Positions 1 through 10,166 of a stretch of DNA of 64,000 bases are shown here, in pieces (position 1 is the stretch's first letter; each line of letters starts with the position of its first letter). Below the pieces are notes generated by a model. The model was not told where the DNA came from. It saw only the letters and a program-made list of their open reading frames with translations, and did not search any database. This DNA is from Candidatus Protistibacter heckmannii. Its GTDB lineage: Bacteria > Pseudomonadota > Gammaproteobacteria > Burkholderiales > Burkholderiaceae. Position numbers and translations under genes: made by a program. Location: contig JALBVF010000002.1 in the NCBI GenBank assembly GCA_025050535.1, forward strand, positions 86,001 to 150,000, given 5' to 3'.

Positions 1-92
1 CGCACGGCTTCCGCGTCCGCATGAAGACCCGTGGCGGACGCAAGGTGCTCGCCGCGCGCCGCGCCAAGGGACGCAAGCGCCTGGCAGTCTGA
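1..92 (+). CDS. rpmH: 50S ribosomal protein L34, 3' part only
   Basis: The window opens inside this gene. The visible 29 codons from base 3 read HGFRVRMKTRGGRKVL and end AKGRKRLAV with TGA at 90-92, which is the strongly basic tail of ribosomal protein L34. L34 is normally about 44 residues, so roughly one third lies off the left edge. It is followed two bases later by rnpA, the near-universal rpmH-rnpA arrangement. In this bacterial group dnaA and the replication origin usually lie just upstream of rpmH, so the origin may be just outside the window; that is inference. Confidence 0.93.
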   Translation, partial: HGFRVRMKTRGGRKVLAARRAKGRKRLAV

Positions 93-94
93 GC

Positions 95-502
95 ATGCCG
101 GCCGGCCAGCCGAGAGCGGGTCTGCCCAAGGCAGTCCGTCTGACCCGGGCCGGCCAGTTCGCAGCGGTGCTGAACCGGCGTCCCGCCGGCCGCAGCGCGC
201 ATTTCATTATGTATGTCGCACCTGTCCAACCCGAGGCGCAAGACGCCAAGCTCGGGCTGGTCATCGGCAAGCGCAGCGCGCGCCGCGCCAGCGAGCGCAA
301 CCTGATAAAACGCCTGGCCAGAGAAAGCTTCCGCCACAGCCGCCAAGGCCTGCCGGCCTGCGACATCGTCCTGCGCCTCATCCGCGCCTTCGACCTGCCC
401 GCCTTTCCCAGCCGTCTCGCCATCAAGACCGCCTGCCATGAGGAATTCGGCATGCTGTTCCATGCGCTGGCCGCGCATGCCGGCCAAGGCCAGGAAGCCT
501 GA
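95..502 (+). CDS. rnpA: Ribonuclease P protein component
   Basis: Basic 135-residue protein subunit of RNase P, which helps the catalytic RNA remove 5' leaders from pre-tRNAs. The family signature, the RNR helix, is seen at residues 63-80 as [18 protein letters not shown]. The length is normal for the family (about 115-140). The ATG at 95 lies two bases after the rpmH stop, so the genes are cotranscribed. The reading frame is undamaged, as expected for an essential gene. Confidence 0.95.
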   Translation: MPAGQPRAGLPKAVRLTRAGQFAAVLNRRPAGRSAHFIMYVAPVQPEAQDAKLGLVIGKRSARRASERNLIKRLARESFRHSRQGLPACDIVLRLIRAFDLPAFPSRLAIKTACHEEFGMLFHALAAHAGQGQEA

Positions 503-578
503 GACCGTGGCCGACGCGTCCTGCCGCACGCTGGCGAAGTCCGCCGCCGAAACCGCCAGCCAGCTAGGCGCGCAAGGC

Positions 579-818
579 ATGCTGGGCCTGATCCGCGCCT
601 ATAAGCTGGCTGTCAGCCCCTATCTGAGAAAGAACTGCCGTTTCTACCCGAGCTGCTCCGACTATGCCGCGCAGGCGATCGCCGCGCACGGCCCGGCCAA
701 GGGCAGCTGGCTCGCAGCGCGCCGGATCTGCCGCTGCCACCCCTTTTCCGAGGGCGGGGTCGACCCCGTCCCGCCCGCCGCGCCCAGGCGTGGCGAGCCC
801 AATCAATCCGCAAACTGA
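579..818 (+). CDS. yidD: Membrane protein insertion efficiency factor YidD
   Basis: Small membrane-associated protein thought to assist YidC-dependent insertion. The conserved core is visible: [27 protein letters not shown] followed by [15 protein letters not shown] and GGVDPVPP, including the family's conserved cysteines. I chose the ATG at 579 because conservation starts just after it, giving 80 residues, close to the usual 70-90. An in-frame GTG at 507, with AGGAAG nine bases upstream, is a good alternative and would add 24 residues. The longest open frame begins at 438 inside rnpA and is unlikely. It sits between rnpA and yidC in the standard order. Confidence 0.85.
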   Translation: MLGLIRAYKLAVSPYLRKNCRFYPSCSDYAAQAIAAHGPAKGSWLAARRICRCHPFSEGGVDPVPPAAPRRGEPNQSAN

Positions 819-834
819 GCGATGGACCTAAGCG

Positions 835-2472
835 ATGGACATTAAGCGCACATTACTCTGGGTGGTACTGACCCTTTCCCTCGTCATGCTGTACGAGAAC
901 TGGCAGCGCGCCCACGGCGGCGGCGCCCTGTTCTTCCCGGCACTGCACACGCAAAGCGCGCCCGCCGCCGCCGATCCCGCCAAGGCCCTGGGCGACGTGC
1001 CCAAGGCCGCCGCCAATGCAGCGCCGGCCGCCGCAGCCGCCCCGGCCGGCGAAGCCGTGGTCATCACCACCGACCTGCTGCGTGTGCAGTTCGACAGCAC
1101 CGGAGCGACCATCAGCGAACTCGACCTGCTGGCCCACCATGAAAAAGACGGCAAGCCGGTCAAGCTCTTCCACCGCGACCGCGAAGGCGTCTACCTCGCG
1201 CGTTCCGGCCTGATCGGCCAGGGCGAGCTGCCCAACCACACCGTGCCATTCAGCGTCGCCCCCGGCAACCGCAGCATCGGCACCGCTGAGCAGCTCGAAG
1301 TGCGCTTCGAAGCCGAGAAGAACGGCGTGACGCTCGCCAAGGTCTACACCTTCCACCGCGGCAGCTACGTCATCGACACCCGCTTCGAAATCGCCAACAA
1401 CAGCAGCGCCGCCATCTCGCCGCTGCTCTACGTCGAGCTCGCGCGCGACGGCAGCAAGGTCGAGGCCAGCAACTTCTACAGCACCTTCACCGGCCCGGTC
1501 GTCTACACCGATGCCGAAAAATTCCAGAAGGTCGACTTCGCCACCATCGACAAGGGAAAGGCCAAGTTCGACACCTCGGCTGCCGCTGGCACGCCGGGCT
1601 GGGTCGGCATGGTCCAGCACTACTTCGCCTCCGCCTGGATTCCCCAGGACAAGGCCAAGCGCGACATCTATCTCGAGAAGATCGATAACAACTTCTACCG
1701 CGTCGGCATGCAGGTGCCGCTCGGCCAGATCGAACCCGGCGCCAAGGCCGCCGCGAGCGCGTGTCTCTTCGCCGGCCCGCAGCAGGAAAGGATGCTCGAA
1801 GGCATCGCCCCCGGCCTGGAACTGGTCAAGGACTACGGCTGGCTGACCATCATCGCCAAGCCGCTGTTCTGGCTGCTCGAGAAGCTGCACGGCTTCATCG
1901 GCAACTGGGGCTGGTCCATCATCGCCCTGACCGTGCTGATCAAGCTCGTCTTCTTCCCTCTGTCCGCCGCCAGCTACAAGTCCATGGCCAAGATGAAGGA
2001 CCTACAGCCGCGCCTGACCGCCATGCGCGAGCGCTACAAGGGCGATCCGAAAAAGATGAACCAGGCCATGATGGAGATGTACAAGATCGAGAAGGTCAAT
2101 CCGCTCGGCGGCTGCTTCCCCATCCTGATCCAGATCCCCGTGTTCATCGCGCTCTACTGGGTGCTGTTGGCCACCGTGGAAATGCGCGGCGCGCCCTGGC
2201 TTGGCTGGATCCACGACCTCTCCGCGCCGGACCCTTTCTACATCCTGCCGATGAACATGGCCGTGTCCATGTTCATCCAGACCAAGCTCAACCCGACGCC
2301 GACGGACCCCATCCAGGCCAAGGTCATGATGATCATGCCGCTGGCGTTCTCATTCATGTTCTTCTTCTTCCCCGCCGGCCTCGTGCTGTACTGGGTCGTG
2401 AACAACATCCTCTCGATCGCCCAGCAGTGGCAGATCAGCCGCATGCACAAGGCGCCGGCTCCGGCAGCCTGA
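835..2472 (+). CDS. yidC: Membrane protein insertase YidC
   Basis: 545-residue inner-membrane insertase of the YidC/Oxa1/Alb3 family, acting alone or with SecYEG. Visible are an N-terminal transmembrane segment (about residues 6-22), an Ala/Pro-rich linker, the large periplasmic domain typical of Gram-negative YidC, and the conserved membrane domain from about residue 345. That domain includes [20 protein letters not shown], the cytoplasmic loop KMKDLQPRL, and [20 protein letters not shown]. The C-terminus is the hydrophobic-plus-basic tail [17 protein letters not shown]. The length matches the family. Start ATG at 835 lies 16 bases after the yidD stop, and mnmE follows. Confidence 0.97.
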   Translation: MDIKRTLLWVVLTLSLVMLYENWQRAHGGGALFFPALHTQSAPAAADPAKALGDVPKAAANAAPAAAAAPAGEAVVITTDLLRVQFDSTGATISELDLLAHHEKDGKPVKLFHRDREGVYLARSGLIGQGELPNHTVPFSVAPGNRSIGTAEQLEVRFEAEKNGVTLAKVYTFHRGSYVIDTRFEIANNSSAAISPLLYVELARDGSKVEASNFYSTFTGPVVYTDAEKFQKVDFATIDKGKAKFDTSAAAGTPGWVGMVQHYFASAWIPQDKAKRDIYLEKIDNNFYRVGMQVPLGQIEPGAKAAASACLFAGPQQERMLEGIAPGLELVKDYGWLTIIAKPLFWLLEKLHGFIGNWGWSIIALTVLIKLVFFPLSAASYKSMAKMKDLQPRLTAMRERYKGDPKKMNQAMMEMYKIEKVNPLGGCFPILIQIPVFIALYWVLLATVEMRGAPWLGWIHDLSAPDPFYILPMNMAVSMFIQTKLNPTPTDPIQAKVMMIMPLAFSFMFFFFPAGLVLYWVVNNILSIAQQWQISRMHKAPAPAA

Positions 2473-2528
2473 GCGCGGCGCCGACCGTCCCGCGCCCCCT
2501 ACCTTCCCGCAAACGGCATAATTCGCCC

Positions 2529-3986
2529 ATGTCTTCACCCGCTGGCTCCAACTCCCCCGCCGCCCTTCCCATCGTCGCCGTCGCCACCGCACCCGGCCGC
2601 GGCGGCATTGGCGTCGTGCGCGTCTCGGGGCCCGCGCTCGCGCCGGTCGTCCAGGCCCTGTGCGGCGGTCCGCTCGAGCCGCGCCGCGCGACCTATCTTC
2701 CCTTTCTCGACGCCGATGGCACGGCCATCGACCACGGCATCGCCATCCATTTCCCCGCGCCGCATTCCTACACCGGCGAGGACGTGCTCGAACTCCAGGG
2801 CCACGGCGGCCCCGTGGTGCTGCAGCTGCTGCTCTCGCGCTGCCTGCAGGCCGGCCGAGAACTCGGCATGCGCCTCGCGGAGCCGGGCGAATTCACGCGT
2901 CGCGCCTTCCTCAACGACAAGCTCGACCTCGCCCAGGCCGAAGCCGTCTCCGACCTCATCGAAGCCAGCACCGAGACAGCCGCGCGCAGCGCCGCGCGCT
3001 CGCTCGATGGCGAGTTCTCTCTGCTGATCGGCGCGCTCGCCGACAGCCTCACGCGCCTGCGCATCCTCACCGAGGCCACGCTGGATTTCCCGGAAGAGGA
3101 GATCGATTTTCTCGAGCGCGCCGACGCCGCCGGCCAGCTCGCGCGCATCCGCGCGCGGCTCGGCGAGGTGCTCGTCCAGGCGCGCCAGGGCGCGCTGCTG
3201 CGCGAAGGTCTCACCGTCGTGTTCGCGGGGCAGCCCAACGTCGGCAAGTCCTCCCTGCTCAACGCCCTGGCCGGCGCCGAACTCGCCATCGTAACGCCCA
3301 TCGCCGGCACTACGCGCGACCGCCTGCAGCAGACCATCCAGATCGAGGGTGTACCGCTGAACATCGTCGACACCGCCGGCCTGCGCAGCGTGGGCGAGAC
3401 CGCCGACGAGGTGGAGCGCATCGGCATCGAACGGAGTTGGGAGGCCATCGCCAAGGCCGACGTTGTGCTGCATCTGCATGATGCGCGCGGCGAGGGGGAA
3501 GAGACCTGCGCGGTGGGCGCGGCAGCGAGCCACGAAGGCGAGGCGAGTGGCGCAAGGGATGCGGCTGCCGCCGTCGGCGCCGAAATCGCCGCGCGCCTGC
3601 GCCACGGCATCCCGGCGCTCGCCGTGATCAACAAGATCGACACCCTGGCCGACCCACGTCCCGGCGTCGACGCCGCGGGCGCGGTGCGCATCTCAGCCAA
3701 GACCGGCGAAGGCATCCCCGCGCTGCGCCAGCGCCTGCTCGACATCGCCGGCTGGCATTCAGGTCAGGATGGGGTCTTCATCGCCCGCGAACGCCATCTC
3801 CAGGCGCTGCGCCAGGCAGGCGCGCATCTCGAGGAAGCCGGTGCGCATCTCGGCGCCGCGCAGCACATCGAACTCTTCGCCGAAGAACTGCGCCAGGCGC
3901 AGGGCCAGCTCAGCGCCATCGCCGGCGCACTCCACAGCGACGACTTGCTCGGGCTGATCTTCAGCCGTTTCTGCATCGGGAAATAG
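2529..3986 (+). CDS. mnmE: tRNA-5-carboxymethylaminomethyl-2-thiouridine(34) synthesis GTPase MnmE
   Basis: 485-residue GTPase that, with MnmG, modifies U34 in the anticodon of several tRNAs. Seen in order: an N-terminal folate-binding domain (with [16 protein letters not shown] and [17 protein letters not shown]), a G domain with GQPNVGKSS (G1, near residue 235), TTRD (G2), DTAGLR (G3), NKID (G4) and SAKT (G5), and the diagnostic C-terminal FCIGK. The start is the ATG at 2529. The frame is open far upstream inside yidC, but homology begins with the [21 protein letters not shown] region just after 2529. An acidic/Ala-rich stretch around 3490-3590 enlarges the G domain between G3 and G4. Confidence 0.97.
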   Translation: MSSPAGSNSPAALPIVAVATAPGRGGIGVVRVSGPALAPVVQALCGGPLEPRRATYLPFLDADGTAIDHGIAIHFPAPHSYTGEDVLELQGHGGPVVLQLLLSRCLQAGRELGMRLAEPGEFTRRAFLNDKLDLAQAEAVSDLIEASTETAARSAARSLDGEFSLLIGALADSLTRLRILTEATLDFPEEEIDFLERADAAGQLARIRARLGEVLVQARQGALLREGLTVVFAGQPNVGKSSLLNALAGAELAIVTPIAGTTRDRLQQTIQIEGVPLNIVDTAGLRSVGETADEVERIGIERSWEAIAKADVVLHLHDARGEGEETCAVGAAASHEGEASGARDAAAAVGAEIAARLRHGIPALAVINKIDTLADPRPGVDAAGAVRISAKTGEGIPALRQRLLDIAGWHSGQDGVFIARERHLQALRQAGAHLEEAGAHLGAAQHIELFAEELRQAQGQLSAIAGALHSDDLLGLIFSRFCIGK

Positions 3987-4084
3987 CCAGGCCGGATGGT
4001 CAGGTCTGATAAGCAGGCCTGACAGGCAGGCCCCGGCGCGTGCTCAGGCACGCAGGGCCGGAACGGTCCGCGCCGCCGCACCGC

Positions 4085-4378
4085 TCAGCCCGCCTCCATC
4101 ACCAACTGCGCCTGCGTCACCACCGAACACAGCTTGCCCTCCGCATTGCGGATCTCCGTCTGCTAGACCATCGTGGTTCGGCCCCGGTGCAGCGGCAGGC
4201 AGGTGGCGGTCACGAGCGTGCCGACCTTGGCCGAGCCGATGAATTTGGTGGAGGAATCGGTGGTGGTCGTGCGCTTGCCCGCGGGCAGTTTGATCACCGT
4301 GCCAACGGCGCCCAGCGCGTCGGCGAAGGCCATGTGCTCCGGCTCGAGCAGCGTTTGAATCGATTCCAGCGTGTACAA
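4085..4378 (-). pseudogene. PaaI-like hotdog thioesterase remnant
   Basis: Read on the minus strand, the product begins MYTLESIQTLLEPEH (TTG at 4378, GGAGA upstream). It continues MAFADALGAVGTVIKLP and TDSSTKFIGSAKVGTLVTA, a pattern typical of PaaI-type hotdog thioesterases. The frame is stopped by TAG at 4163-4165 directly after RGRTTMV, where relatives carry Trp (TGG). It then resumes in the same frame as TEIRNAEGKLCSVVTQAQLV to a TGA at 4085-4087. The HGG-containing segment expected between LEPEH and MAFADALG is missing, so an internal deletion precedes the nonsense mutation. Family assignment is moderately sure; loss of function is clear. Confidence 0.72.
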
Positions 4379-4519
4379 GGTGGTCTCCGTTCGTATTCTT
4401 GTGGCGAAAAGAATACCGGAAGCGGACGGCTCCGTTCAGCCGGCGCTGGGCGAGCGGAGCCGCTCCGCCTGCCCCGCCAAGCTACCCCGGCGCGGGCTTC
4501 CGCGTTCAGCCCGCCGCGT

Positions 4520-6161
4520 TCAAGCCGCCTTGCCGCGCAGCTCGCCCGTGGCCTGCCGGTTCTCGAAGATCGGCTTGCCGGCCACGACCGTGGCCAGAGA
4601 ACCGTCGGCGTGCTGGATCAGATGGTGGCCGCCCACGGGCAGGTCGAACACCATCTCCGGTGCGTACAGGCGCAGCCGGTCGTAGTCGATCACGTTCAGG
4701 TCCGCCTTCATGCCCGGCTTGAGCGCGCCACGGTCTTGCAGTCCGTAGACGCGCGCCGTGTCCAGCGTCTGGCGTTTGACCACGTCCTTCAGGCGCAGCT
4801 TCGCGCCCCGGGTGCGATCGCGTGTCCAGTGGCTGAGCATGAAGGTGGGCATGCTCACTTCGCAGATGTAGCCGCAGTGCGCGCCGCCGTCCGAGAGGCT
4901 GTTCACCGTGCCCGGGTGCTGCAGCATCTCGTGCAGATGGTCGAGGTGGCCGTAGGAATAGTTGAAGTTCGGGTAGTAGAGGATGGCCTTGCCGTCCTTA
5001 TCCAGCATCAGGTCGTAGATCACTTCCATCTGCGCGCAGCCATCGCGCTCGGCGATCGCCTCCACGCTCGTGGAGGGCAGCGGCTCGTAGTCGGGCCGCT
5101 CGCCCAGCGGATAGATGCGCGAGAAATTCGCGAACATTGTCTCCACGTTGGCTTCGGTGCGACGGCGTGGACCGTTGAGGATGGCATCCGAGCACCGCCG
5201 GGTTGCGCAGGCGCTGCACGCGCTCGGCGAAGGGCAGCTTGGAAAGCGGATGGTAGGCCTCGCTGACGATAAAGGGATGCAGGCTGCTCTGCCACGAGAA
5301 CAGCAGGCCCAGCGGCCGCCAGCTGATGCCGCCCATCAGCGGCACGCCCTCGGCCTGGGTGCGGTCCAGCGTGGCGATCAGGTCCTTCCAGAGGTCGGGC
5401 GCGGGGTCGGTCTACTGCAGTTTGAACAGCACCGGCAGCTTGTTGTGCCGCGCCAGGCGCTCCATCCATGGCAGCTCGTTGTCCATCGACACGTGGTTGG
5501 ACGTCATCTGGAACACGCCGTGGCCCACCTCGCCCAGCACGCGGCCCAGGGTGGCGATCTCCTAGCCGGTGGCGAAGGTGCCGGGCGGGTATTTGCGCTG
5601 GTCGTATTTGTGCAGGAAGGTGCGCGAAGTGGAGAAGCCAACCGCGGCGCCGGCCTGCATGCCCTGGCGCACGATCTCGCGCATGGCTTCCAGATCGGCC
5701 GGCGTGGCCTCGTCGTGATGCACGCCGCGCTCGCCCATCACATATGCGCGCACGGCCGAATGCGGAATCTGCCCGCCGATGTCCAGCACCTTGGGCTTGG
5801 CGTCGAGCGCGTCCAGGTATTCGGGGAAAGTCTCCCACTCCCAGCGCATGCCCTCCGAGAGCACCGAGCCGGGGATATCCTCCACGTCTTCCATCACCTT
5901 GATCAGCCAGTCGCGCTGCTCGGGCTTGACCGGCGCGAAACCCACGCCGCAATTGCCCATCACCGCCGTGGTCACGCCGTGCCAGGTGGAGGGCGAGAGA
6001 TAGGGGTCCCAGGTGGCCTGGCCGTCGTAGTGGGTGTGGATGTCCACCCAACCCGGGGTCACGAGGCAGCCGTCAGCCTGGATCTCGCGCTTGGCGGGGC
6101 CGGCCTTGCTGCCGGCGTAGCGCTCGGCGCCGGTGCCGCCGCGGATGACGAGGTCATGCAT
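4520..6161 (-). pseudogene. N-acyl-D-amino-acid deacylase (amidohydrolase family) pseudogene
   Basis: Minus-strand remains of a D-aminoacylase-like amidohydrolase that would cut N-acyl-D-amino acids. Recognisable parts: MHDLVIRGGTG, the metal-site strand VTPGWVDIHTHYDGQATWDP, GVTTAVMGNCGVGFAPV, and after the lesions SLSDGGAHCGYICEVSMPTF, which carries the conserved DGGAH. In-frame TAG codons occur at 5562-5564 and 5412-5414, both compatible with CAG to TAG. A frameshift lies around 5150-5200, after RNPAVLGCHPQ. About 20 residues also seem to be missing between RGGTG and the KAGPAKREI segment. The intact Bug receptor next to it (6220-7215) was probably its transport partner. Confidence 0.83.
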
Positions 6162-6219
6162 ATTGCTCTCCTGGTTGCGTCCCGCCTGGGCGGGCCGCCT
6201 TGCTCTGTCTGGCCGGGCT

Positions 6220-7215
6220 TCAGTCCAGCTTCACGCCGGCGCGCTTGATCACCGCGCCCCAGCGGTCGTAGTCGCGGCGCACGATCGCGGCGAATTCCTC
6301 GGCGCCCGCACCGCTCACTTCATTGCCCGCCATGCGCACCATCTCCACGATCTCGGGCGAGGTGATGACCTTGCGGAAGGCCGCGGCGATCTTGTGGGCC
6401 ACCGGCAGCGGCAGGTTGCCGGGCGCGAACAGGCCCTGCCAACCAACGATGTCCAGCCCCTCCACGCCCTGCTCGGCCATCGTCGGCAGGTCCGGCACCG
6501 CCGGGATGCGCTTGTCCGCCGCCACGCCCAGCAGCTTCACCTTGCCGGCGCGGCCGTTTTCCACCTCCGTGGCGGTGCCGTCGAAATACGCCTGCACGTC
6601 GCCCGCGAGCAGCGCCTGGGTGGCGTCGGCGGTGCCCTTGTAGGGCACGTGGACCATGTCGATGCCGGCGCGCAGCTTGAGGATCTCGCCGTTCAGATGC
6701 GAGGTGGAGCCCGGCGCATAGGAGCCGAAATTGAGCTGGCCCGGATGCGCCTTGGCATACGCCACCAGCTCGCGCACGTTGTTGAAGGGCGCGTTCTTGT
6801 TGGCCACCAGTACCGTCGCCGAGCGCACCAGCTGGATAACCGGCGTGAAATCCTTGAACGGGTCATAGGGCAGCTTCTTGTACAGATGCGGGTTCTGCAT
6901 ATGCGTCACGACGATCGTCATCAACAGCATGTGGCCATCGGCCGGCGCACGGGCCACGTCCTGGGCGCCGATAAAGGTGCCGGCGCCCGGCTTGTTGTCG
7001 ATCACCATCGCCGCGCCGGTGTCCTCGCCCACCTTCTTGGCGACGATGCGCAGCAGCGCGTCGCTGCCCGAACCCGCGGTGAATGGCACCACAATCCGCA
7101 CCGGCCGGCCATGCAGCGGCCAGTCGTTCTGCGGCGCGGCCGCCGAGAGGTTGCTCGATACAGCGGCAATGCTTGCTATCGCGGCGAACGCGGCAAGGCG
7201 GCGCATGGCTTTCAT
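6220..7215 (-). CDS. Bug-family (TctC-like) periplasmic solute-binding protein
   Basis: 331-residue extracytoplasmic receptor of the tripartite tricarboxylate transporter type, expanded in Bordetella and relatives. A signal peptide is seen at residues 1-27 (basic MKAMRR, then an Ala-rich core, cut near SAA-AP). The mature part has the family hallmarks: RPVRIVVPFTAGSGSDALLR, VIDNKPGAGTFIGAQDVA, LYKKLPYDPFKDFTPV, HVPYKGTADATQALLAGDVQ and VPDLPTMAEQGV. The length is normal. It is transcribed away from a broken lysR-type gene at 8191, from which it is now separated by an insertion-sequence remnant. The ligand cannot be read from sequence. No membrane partner (TctA/B) is in the window. Confidence 0.9.
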   Translation of the reverse strand: MKAMRRLAAFAAIASIAAVSSNLSAAAPQNDWPLHGRPVRIVVPFTAGSGSDALLRIVAKKVGEDTGAAMVIDNKPGAGTFIGAQDVARAPADGHMLLMTIVVTHMQNPHLYKKLPYDPFKDFTPVIQLVRSATVLVANKNAPFNNVRELVAYAKAHPGQLNFGSYAPGSTSHLNGEILKLRAGIDMVHVPYKGTADATQALLAGDVQAYFDGTATEVENGRAGKVKLLGVAADKRIPAVPDLPTMAEQGVEGLDIVGWQGLFAPGNLPLPVAHKIAAAFRKVITSPEIVEMVRMAGNEVSGAGAEEFAAIVRRDYDRWGAVIKRAGVKLD

Positions 7216-7313
7216 CTTGTCTCCAACGCGTTTTTATCGGCGCGGCCAGGCCGCCGTCCTTGTTTTTCCGCGCCAGTATGGAATTGCCCCGGATTGAAAT
7301 CAAATGCATATCA

Positions 7314-8141
7314 TTTTCGCGGCAATATAAAGATTTAACTTATTATTATTTCTGGCAATCGAATTGGCATGGAAAAAGAAGACGCTCAATACCAAAAACT
7401 GGAGCAACTGCACGAGAGGCGAAAGCAGGTCGTGAGGTTACATCGGAAGGGATACGGAGTCATGGGGTTTCACGCCGAAAAAGCCGATCAAGCGCGCTTA
7501 TGAACAGCGACCGGAGTCTGTCAAGCAGTGGATCGATCAGGAGTATCTGGCCATCGAGAAGCGTGCCAAGGCCAAAGGTGGCGAGATTCACTGGGGTGAC
7601 GAAACCGCGTTGGTGAATACGGATGTTCGGGGCCGCAGTTATGCTCCAAAAGGGCAAGCCCCGGTCACGATGGCGTTTAGAGGTACGCGACAGAAGCTGT
7701 CGATGATTTCCACAGTGACCAATCAGGGCAAGGCAAGCTGGATGATCATCGATGGTGCCTTTAACCACGAGAAGCTCATCGAGTTCTTCGAGGCGCTGGT
7801 GGCCGATGGCAAGCGCGCGGGCAAGAAAGTGTTCCTGATCCTCGACAACCTCGGCGTGCATCACTGCAAGCCGGTCAAGGAATGGCTTTCCGAGCATCAA
7901 GCCGACATCGAAGTCTTTTACCTGCCAAACTACAGCCCGGAGCTCAATCTGGATGAGCGACTCAACGCCGACCTGAAGCATGTCATCAGCACACGAGTCC
8001 CCGTCAGAACAAAGGCCAAATTCCACGCCGCAGCAAAGAACCACATGGCGTTCATCGAAACCCATCCTGAACGCGTGAAATCCTACTTCCAGGATCCCCG
8101 CGTCAAATACGCCGCATGAAAACTTCTTCCTGCCGAATCAA
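7314..8141 (+). mobile_element. IS630-family element, copy A, internally deleted
   Basis: A degenerate copy of the element found complete at 28336-29458 and 60981-62104. Its left end reads TTTTCGCGGCAATATAAAG (degraded from TTGACGCGGCA). Its right end is TGCCGAATCAA followed by TA. It lacks 296 bp relative to the 60981 copy: the join at about 7463-7466 falls on the triplet TGG, present at both deletion edges, as expected for slippage between short repeats. The sequence is also more diverged than the other copies, so this is probably an older insertion. It sits in the control region between a Bug receptor gene and a LysR-type gene. Confidence 0.85.
7369..8119 (+). pseudogene. IS630-family transposase, frameshifted by internal deletion
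   Basis: The gene opens with ATG at 7369 (MEKEDAQYQKLEQLHERRKQ) and runs to about 7465. There a 296-bp deletion (not a multiple of three) removes most of the helix-turn-helix region and shifts the frame. The second half is readable from the GVTPKKPIKRAY-like segment onward. It keeps the DDE-type signatures IHWGDETALV, FLILDNLGVHH and the Glu within LNLDERLNADLKHV; other copies have NPDERL at the last site. It cannot make an active transposase. Confidence 0.85.
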
Positions 8142-8190
8142 TATTGGCAAAATCGATAAATAAAATGCATATCCTGGGCTAACCTCCTCC

Positions 8191-9108
8191 ATGATCAGCA
8201 TCCGCCGCCTGGAACATTTCGCCGCCCTGCTCGAGGAAAAAACCTTCTCGCGCGCCGGCTCAATCTCACCCAGCCCGCCCTGACCCGCAGCATCCAGGCG
8301 CGGGAGGAAACCTTCGGCCTCAAACTGCTCGACCGCGGCGCCGACGCCGTCAGCGCCACCGACGCCGGCCGCATGGTCCTGCTCAAGGCCCAGCGCCTGC
8401 TCGCCGAGGCCCGCGCCCTGCGCCACGAGGCCGAGCTCATCCGCGGCCAGGACAGCGGCCACGTCATGCTGGGCGTGGGCGTGTTTCCGGCCGCCACTTT
8501 CCTCTCGGCGGTGCTGGTGCGCCAGGCGCGCGAGCATCCGGGGCTGTCGGTCGAGGTGGAAATCGAAAGCTGGCAGCGCTTGCTGGAGAAGCTGAAAAAA
8601 GACGAGCTCGACTTCGCCGTTGCCCTGATCAGCAGCCTGCCGCCGCCCGGCGACTTCGAAGTGTTCACCCTGCCGCCGCAGCGTGCCGAGCTCTTCGCGC
8701 GCGCAGGCCATCCGCTCGCTGGGCGCAGCCCTCGCCAGGTGCACGCCGCCCTGGGCCCGCTACCGGCTGGCCGTCACCAAGCTGCCCGAGCTGGCGCGGC
8801 GCAACGTCGCCGCGCTCTACGGGCTGGACGCCGCCGACAGCCTGCCGCTGGCCCTGCAGTGCGACAGCGTCGACCTGCTCGGCGACGTCGCGCTGCAGAC
8901 CGACACCGTCATCTTCGCCACCTACGAAGCCATCCGCGGCGCGCTCGACGCCGGCCGCCTGGTGTCGCTGGCCGTGGATTTCTCCACCTCGGGCCCGCTG
9001 AAGCTCGCCGTGGTCCACCGCAAAGGCCGCCCGCCAGGGCCTCCAGCCCCTGAAAACCACTCTGCGGACCCCCCTGGAACTGGCCTATTTGCTAGGAATT
9101 ACACTTAA
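8191..9108 (+). pseudogene. LysR-family regulator pseudogene
   Basis: The ATG at 8191 opens MISIRRLEHFAALLEEKTFSRAG, a typical LysR N-terminal helix-turn-helix. The frame then shifts near 8260 and continues as LNLTQPALTRSIQAREETFG and LLDRGADAVSATDAGR, followed by the effector domain (GVGVFPAATFLSAVLVRQA). A second frameshift near 8745 moves the rest (YRLAVTKLPELARRNVAALY) to a third frame, and the 3' end is again ambiguous (9053-9118). The gene is divergent from the Bug receptor at 6220-7215, which it may once have controlled, with the IS remnant now between them. Confidence 0.85.
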
Positions 9109-9196
9109 ATATTCGTAAAAACTCGTTAATTCGTAAGAAAATCTGGTAATGCCGTAAAAATCCAAAAAGCCGGCCCGCCATGGGCACCGTTTGGGC

Positions 9197-9224
9197 TTGG
9201 CAGGCTCAACTTTGATGTTATAAT
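9197..9224 (+). promoter_or_regulatory. Sigma70-type promoter upstream of the M23 gene
   Basis: TTGGCA at 9197-9202 and a perfect TATAAT at 9219-9224 are separated by 16 bases. This is one of the best sigma70-like matches in the window. It lies 76 bases before the ATG at 9300 and would drive the now broken M23/DUF6776/bactofilin genes. Confidence 0.65.
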
Positions 9225-9299
9225 CTCTGCACACTAGCGCCACCACCGGGCCGTGTCGAGGATGGCGTCCTCTGACAGAACACCTGCAGCAAAGCATCT

Positions 9300-10154
9300 A
9301 TGAAATTGATATTTATTACCCAATAGGGGAGGAGTTTTCTTTCGCTGCGGCTTACGGGCTGGAGGCTTGCTCTCGCCTGGCTGCTGGTGGTCTGCACCCT
9401 CGCCGCCGCCATCCGCGCCGGCATCGCATTCGGTTCCTCTTAGGGGTCCCTGACAGACCGCCTGCTCTACGTCTGGCAGGTCAGCCGCTCCGACACCGCC
9501 ACCCGCGAGATCGGCCAACTCAAGGCCAAGATCGAAGTCCTCGAATCCTCGCTGTCCGACATCCAGGACGAATCCGGCCGTTTCCGTCCCCCCGCCCCCG
9601 CCCCCACCCAAAGCGCCAAGAGCAACACCAACAGTCGCGAGACCCCGCGCCTGCAGGATCTCGAAGTGCGGGCGCAGAAGATCACCCTGGCCATCGATGG
9701 CTATTCCGAGCTGCTCCAGCGCGCCATCGCCGCGCGCGCCGCCGGCCCGGCGGTGATGGCCGTCAAGAACGCGCCGATGTCCTCGAACTACGGCCTGCGC
9801 GAAGACCCCTTCACCGGCCAGCCCGCCTTCCATTCCGGCATCGACTGGGTCTCGCCCGTCGGCACGCCGGTCTATGCCGTGGCTGACGGCGTGGTGGTGT
9901 CCATCGGCCCGGCCTCCGATTTTGGCAACATGGTCGAAGTGCGCCACGGCGACCATACCCTTGCCCACTATGCGCACCTGCAAGTCATCGAAGTGACCAC
10001 CGGCATGCCGGTGATCGCCGGCCAGCGCATCGCCCGCGTTGGCTCCACCGGCCGTTACACCGGCACCCAGCTGCACTTTGAAATCCTGATCGACGGTCAG
10101 CGTGTCAACCCTGCGCCCTTCTTTACTCAGCTCAACGCCCAGCGCCAGCAATAA
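9300..10154 (+). pseudogene. M23-family metallopeptidase, two nonsense codons
   Basis: Starts at ATG 9300 (MKLIFITQ), then TAG at 9324. It continues in the same frame through GRSFLSLRLTGW and a membrane segment, with a second TAG at 9441 after GIAFGSS, then runs undisturbed to 10154. Both stops fit CAG to TAG. The distal part is a complete LytM/M23 domain: FHSGIDWVSPVGTPVYA supplies the HxxxD zinc site and GTQLHFEILIDGQRVNP the HxH site, so it was a membrane-anchored murein endopeptidase or activator. A short product from an internal start near 9666 is possible but would lack the membrane anchor. It is followed by DUF6776 and bactofilin genes that are also damaged. Confidence 0.85.
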
Positions 10155-10166
10155 ATAAGGCGGACC

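Noticed and set aside
1-92. Replication origin at the left edge
   Set aside because: rpmH suggests that dnaA and the origin are near, but no DnaA-box cluster or AT-rich unwinding region lies inside the window.
1761-2528. Long open frame running from inside yidC into mnmE as if a 741-residue fusion
   Set aside because: The first part is an out-of-frame shadow of yidC with no homology; mnmE homology begins right after ATG 2529.
4040-5266. Long plus-strand open frames opposite the deacylase and Bug genes
   Set aside because: Composition rich in Arg/His/Ala/Gly and lack of recognisable domains mark them as GC-driven antisense shadows; the minus strand carries clear families.
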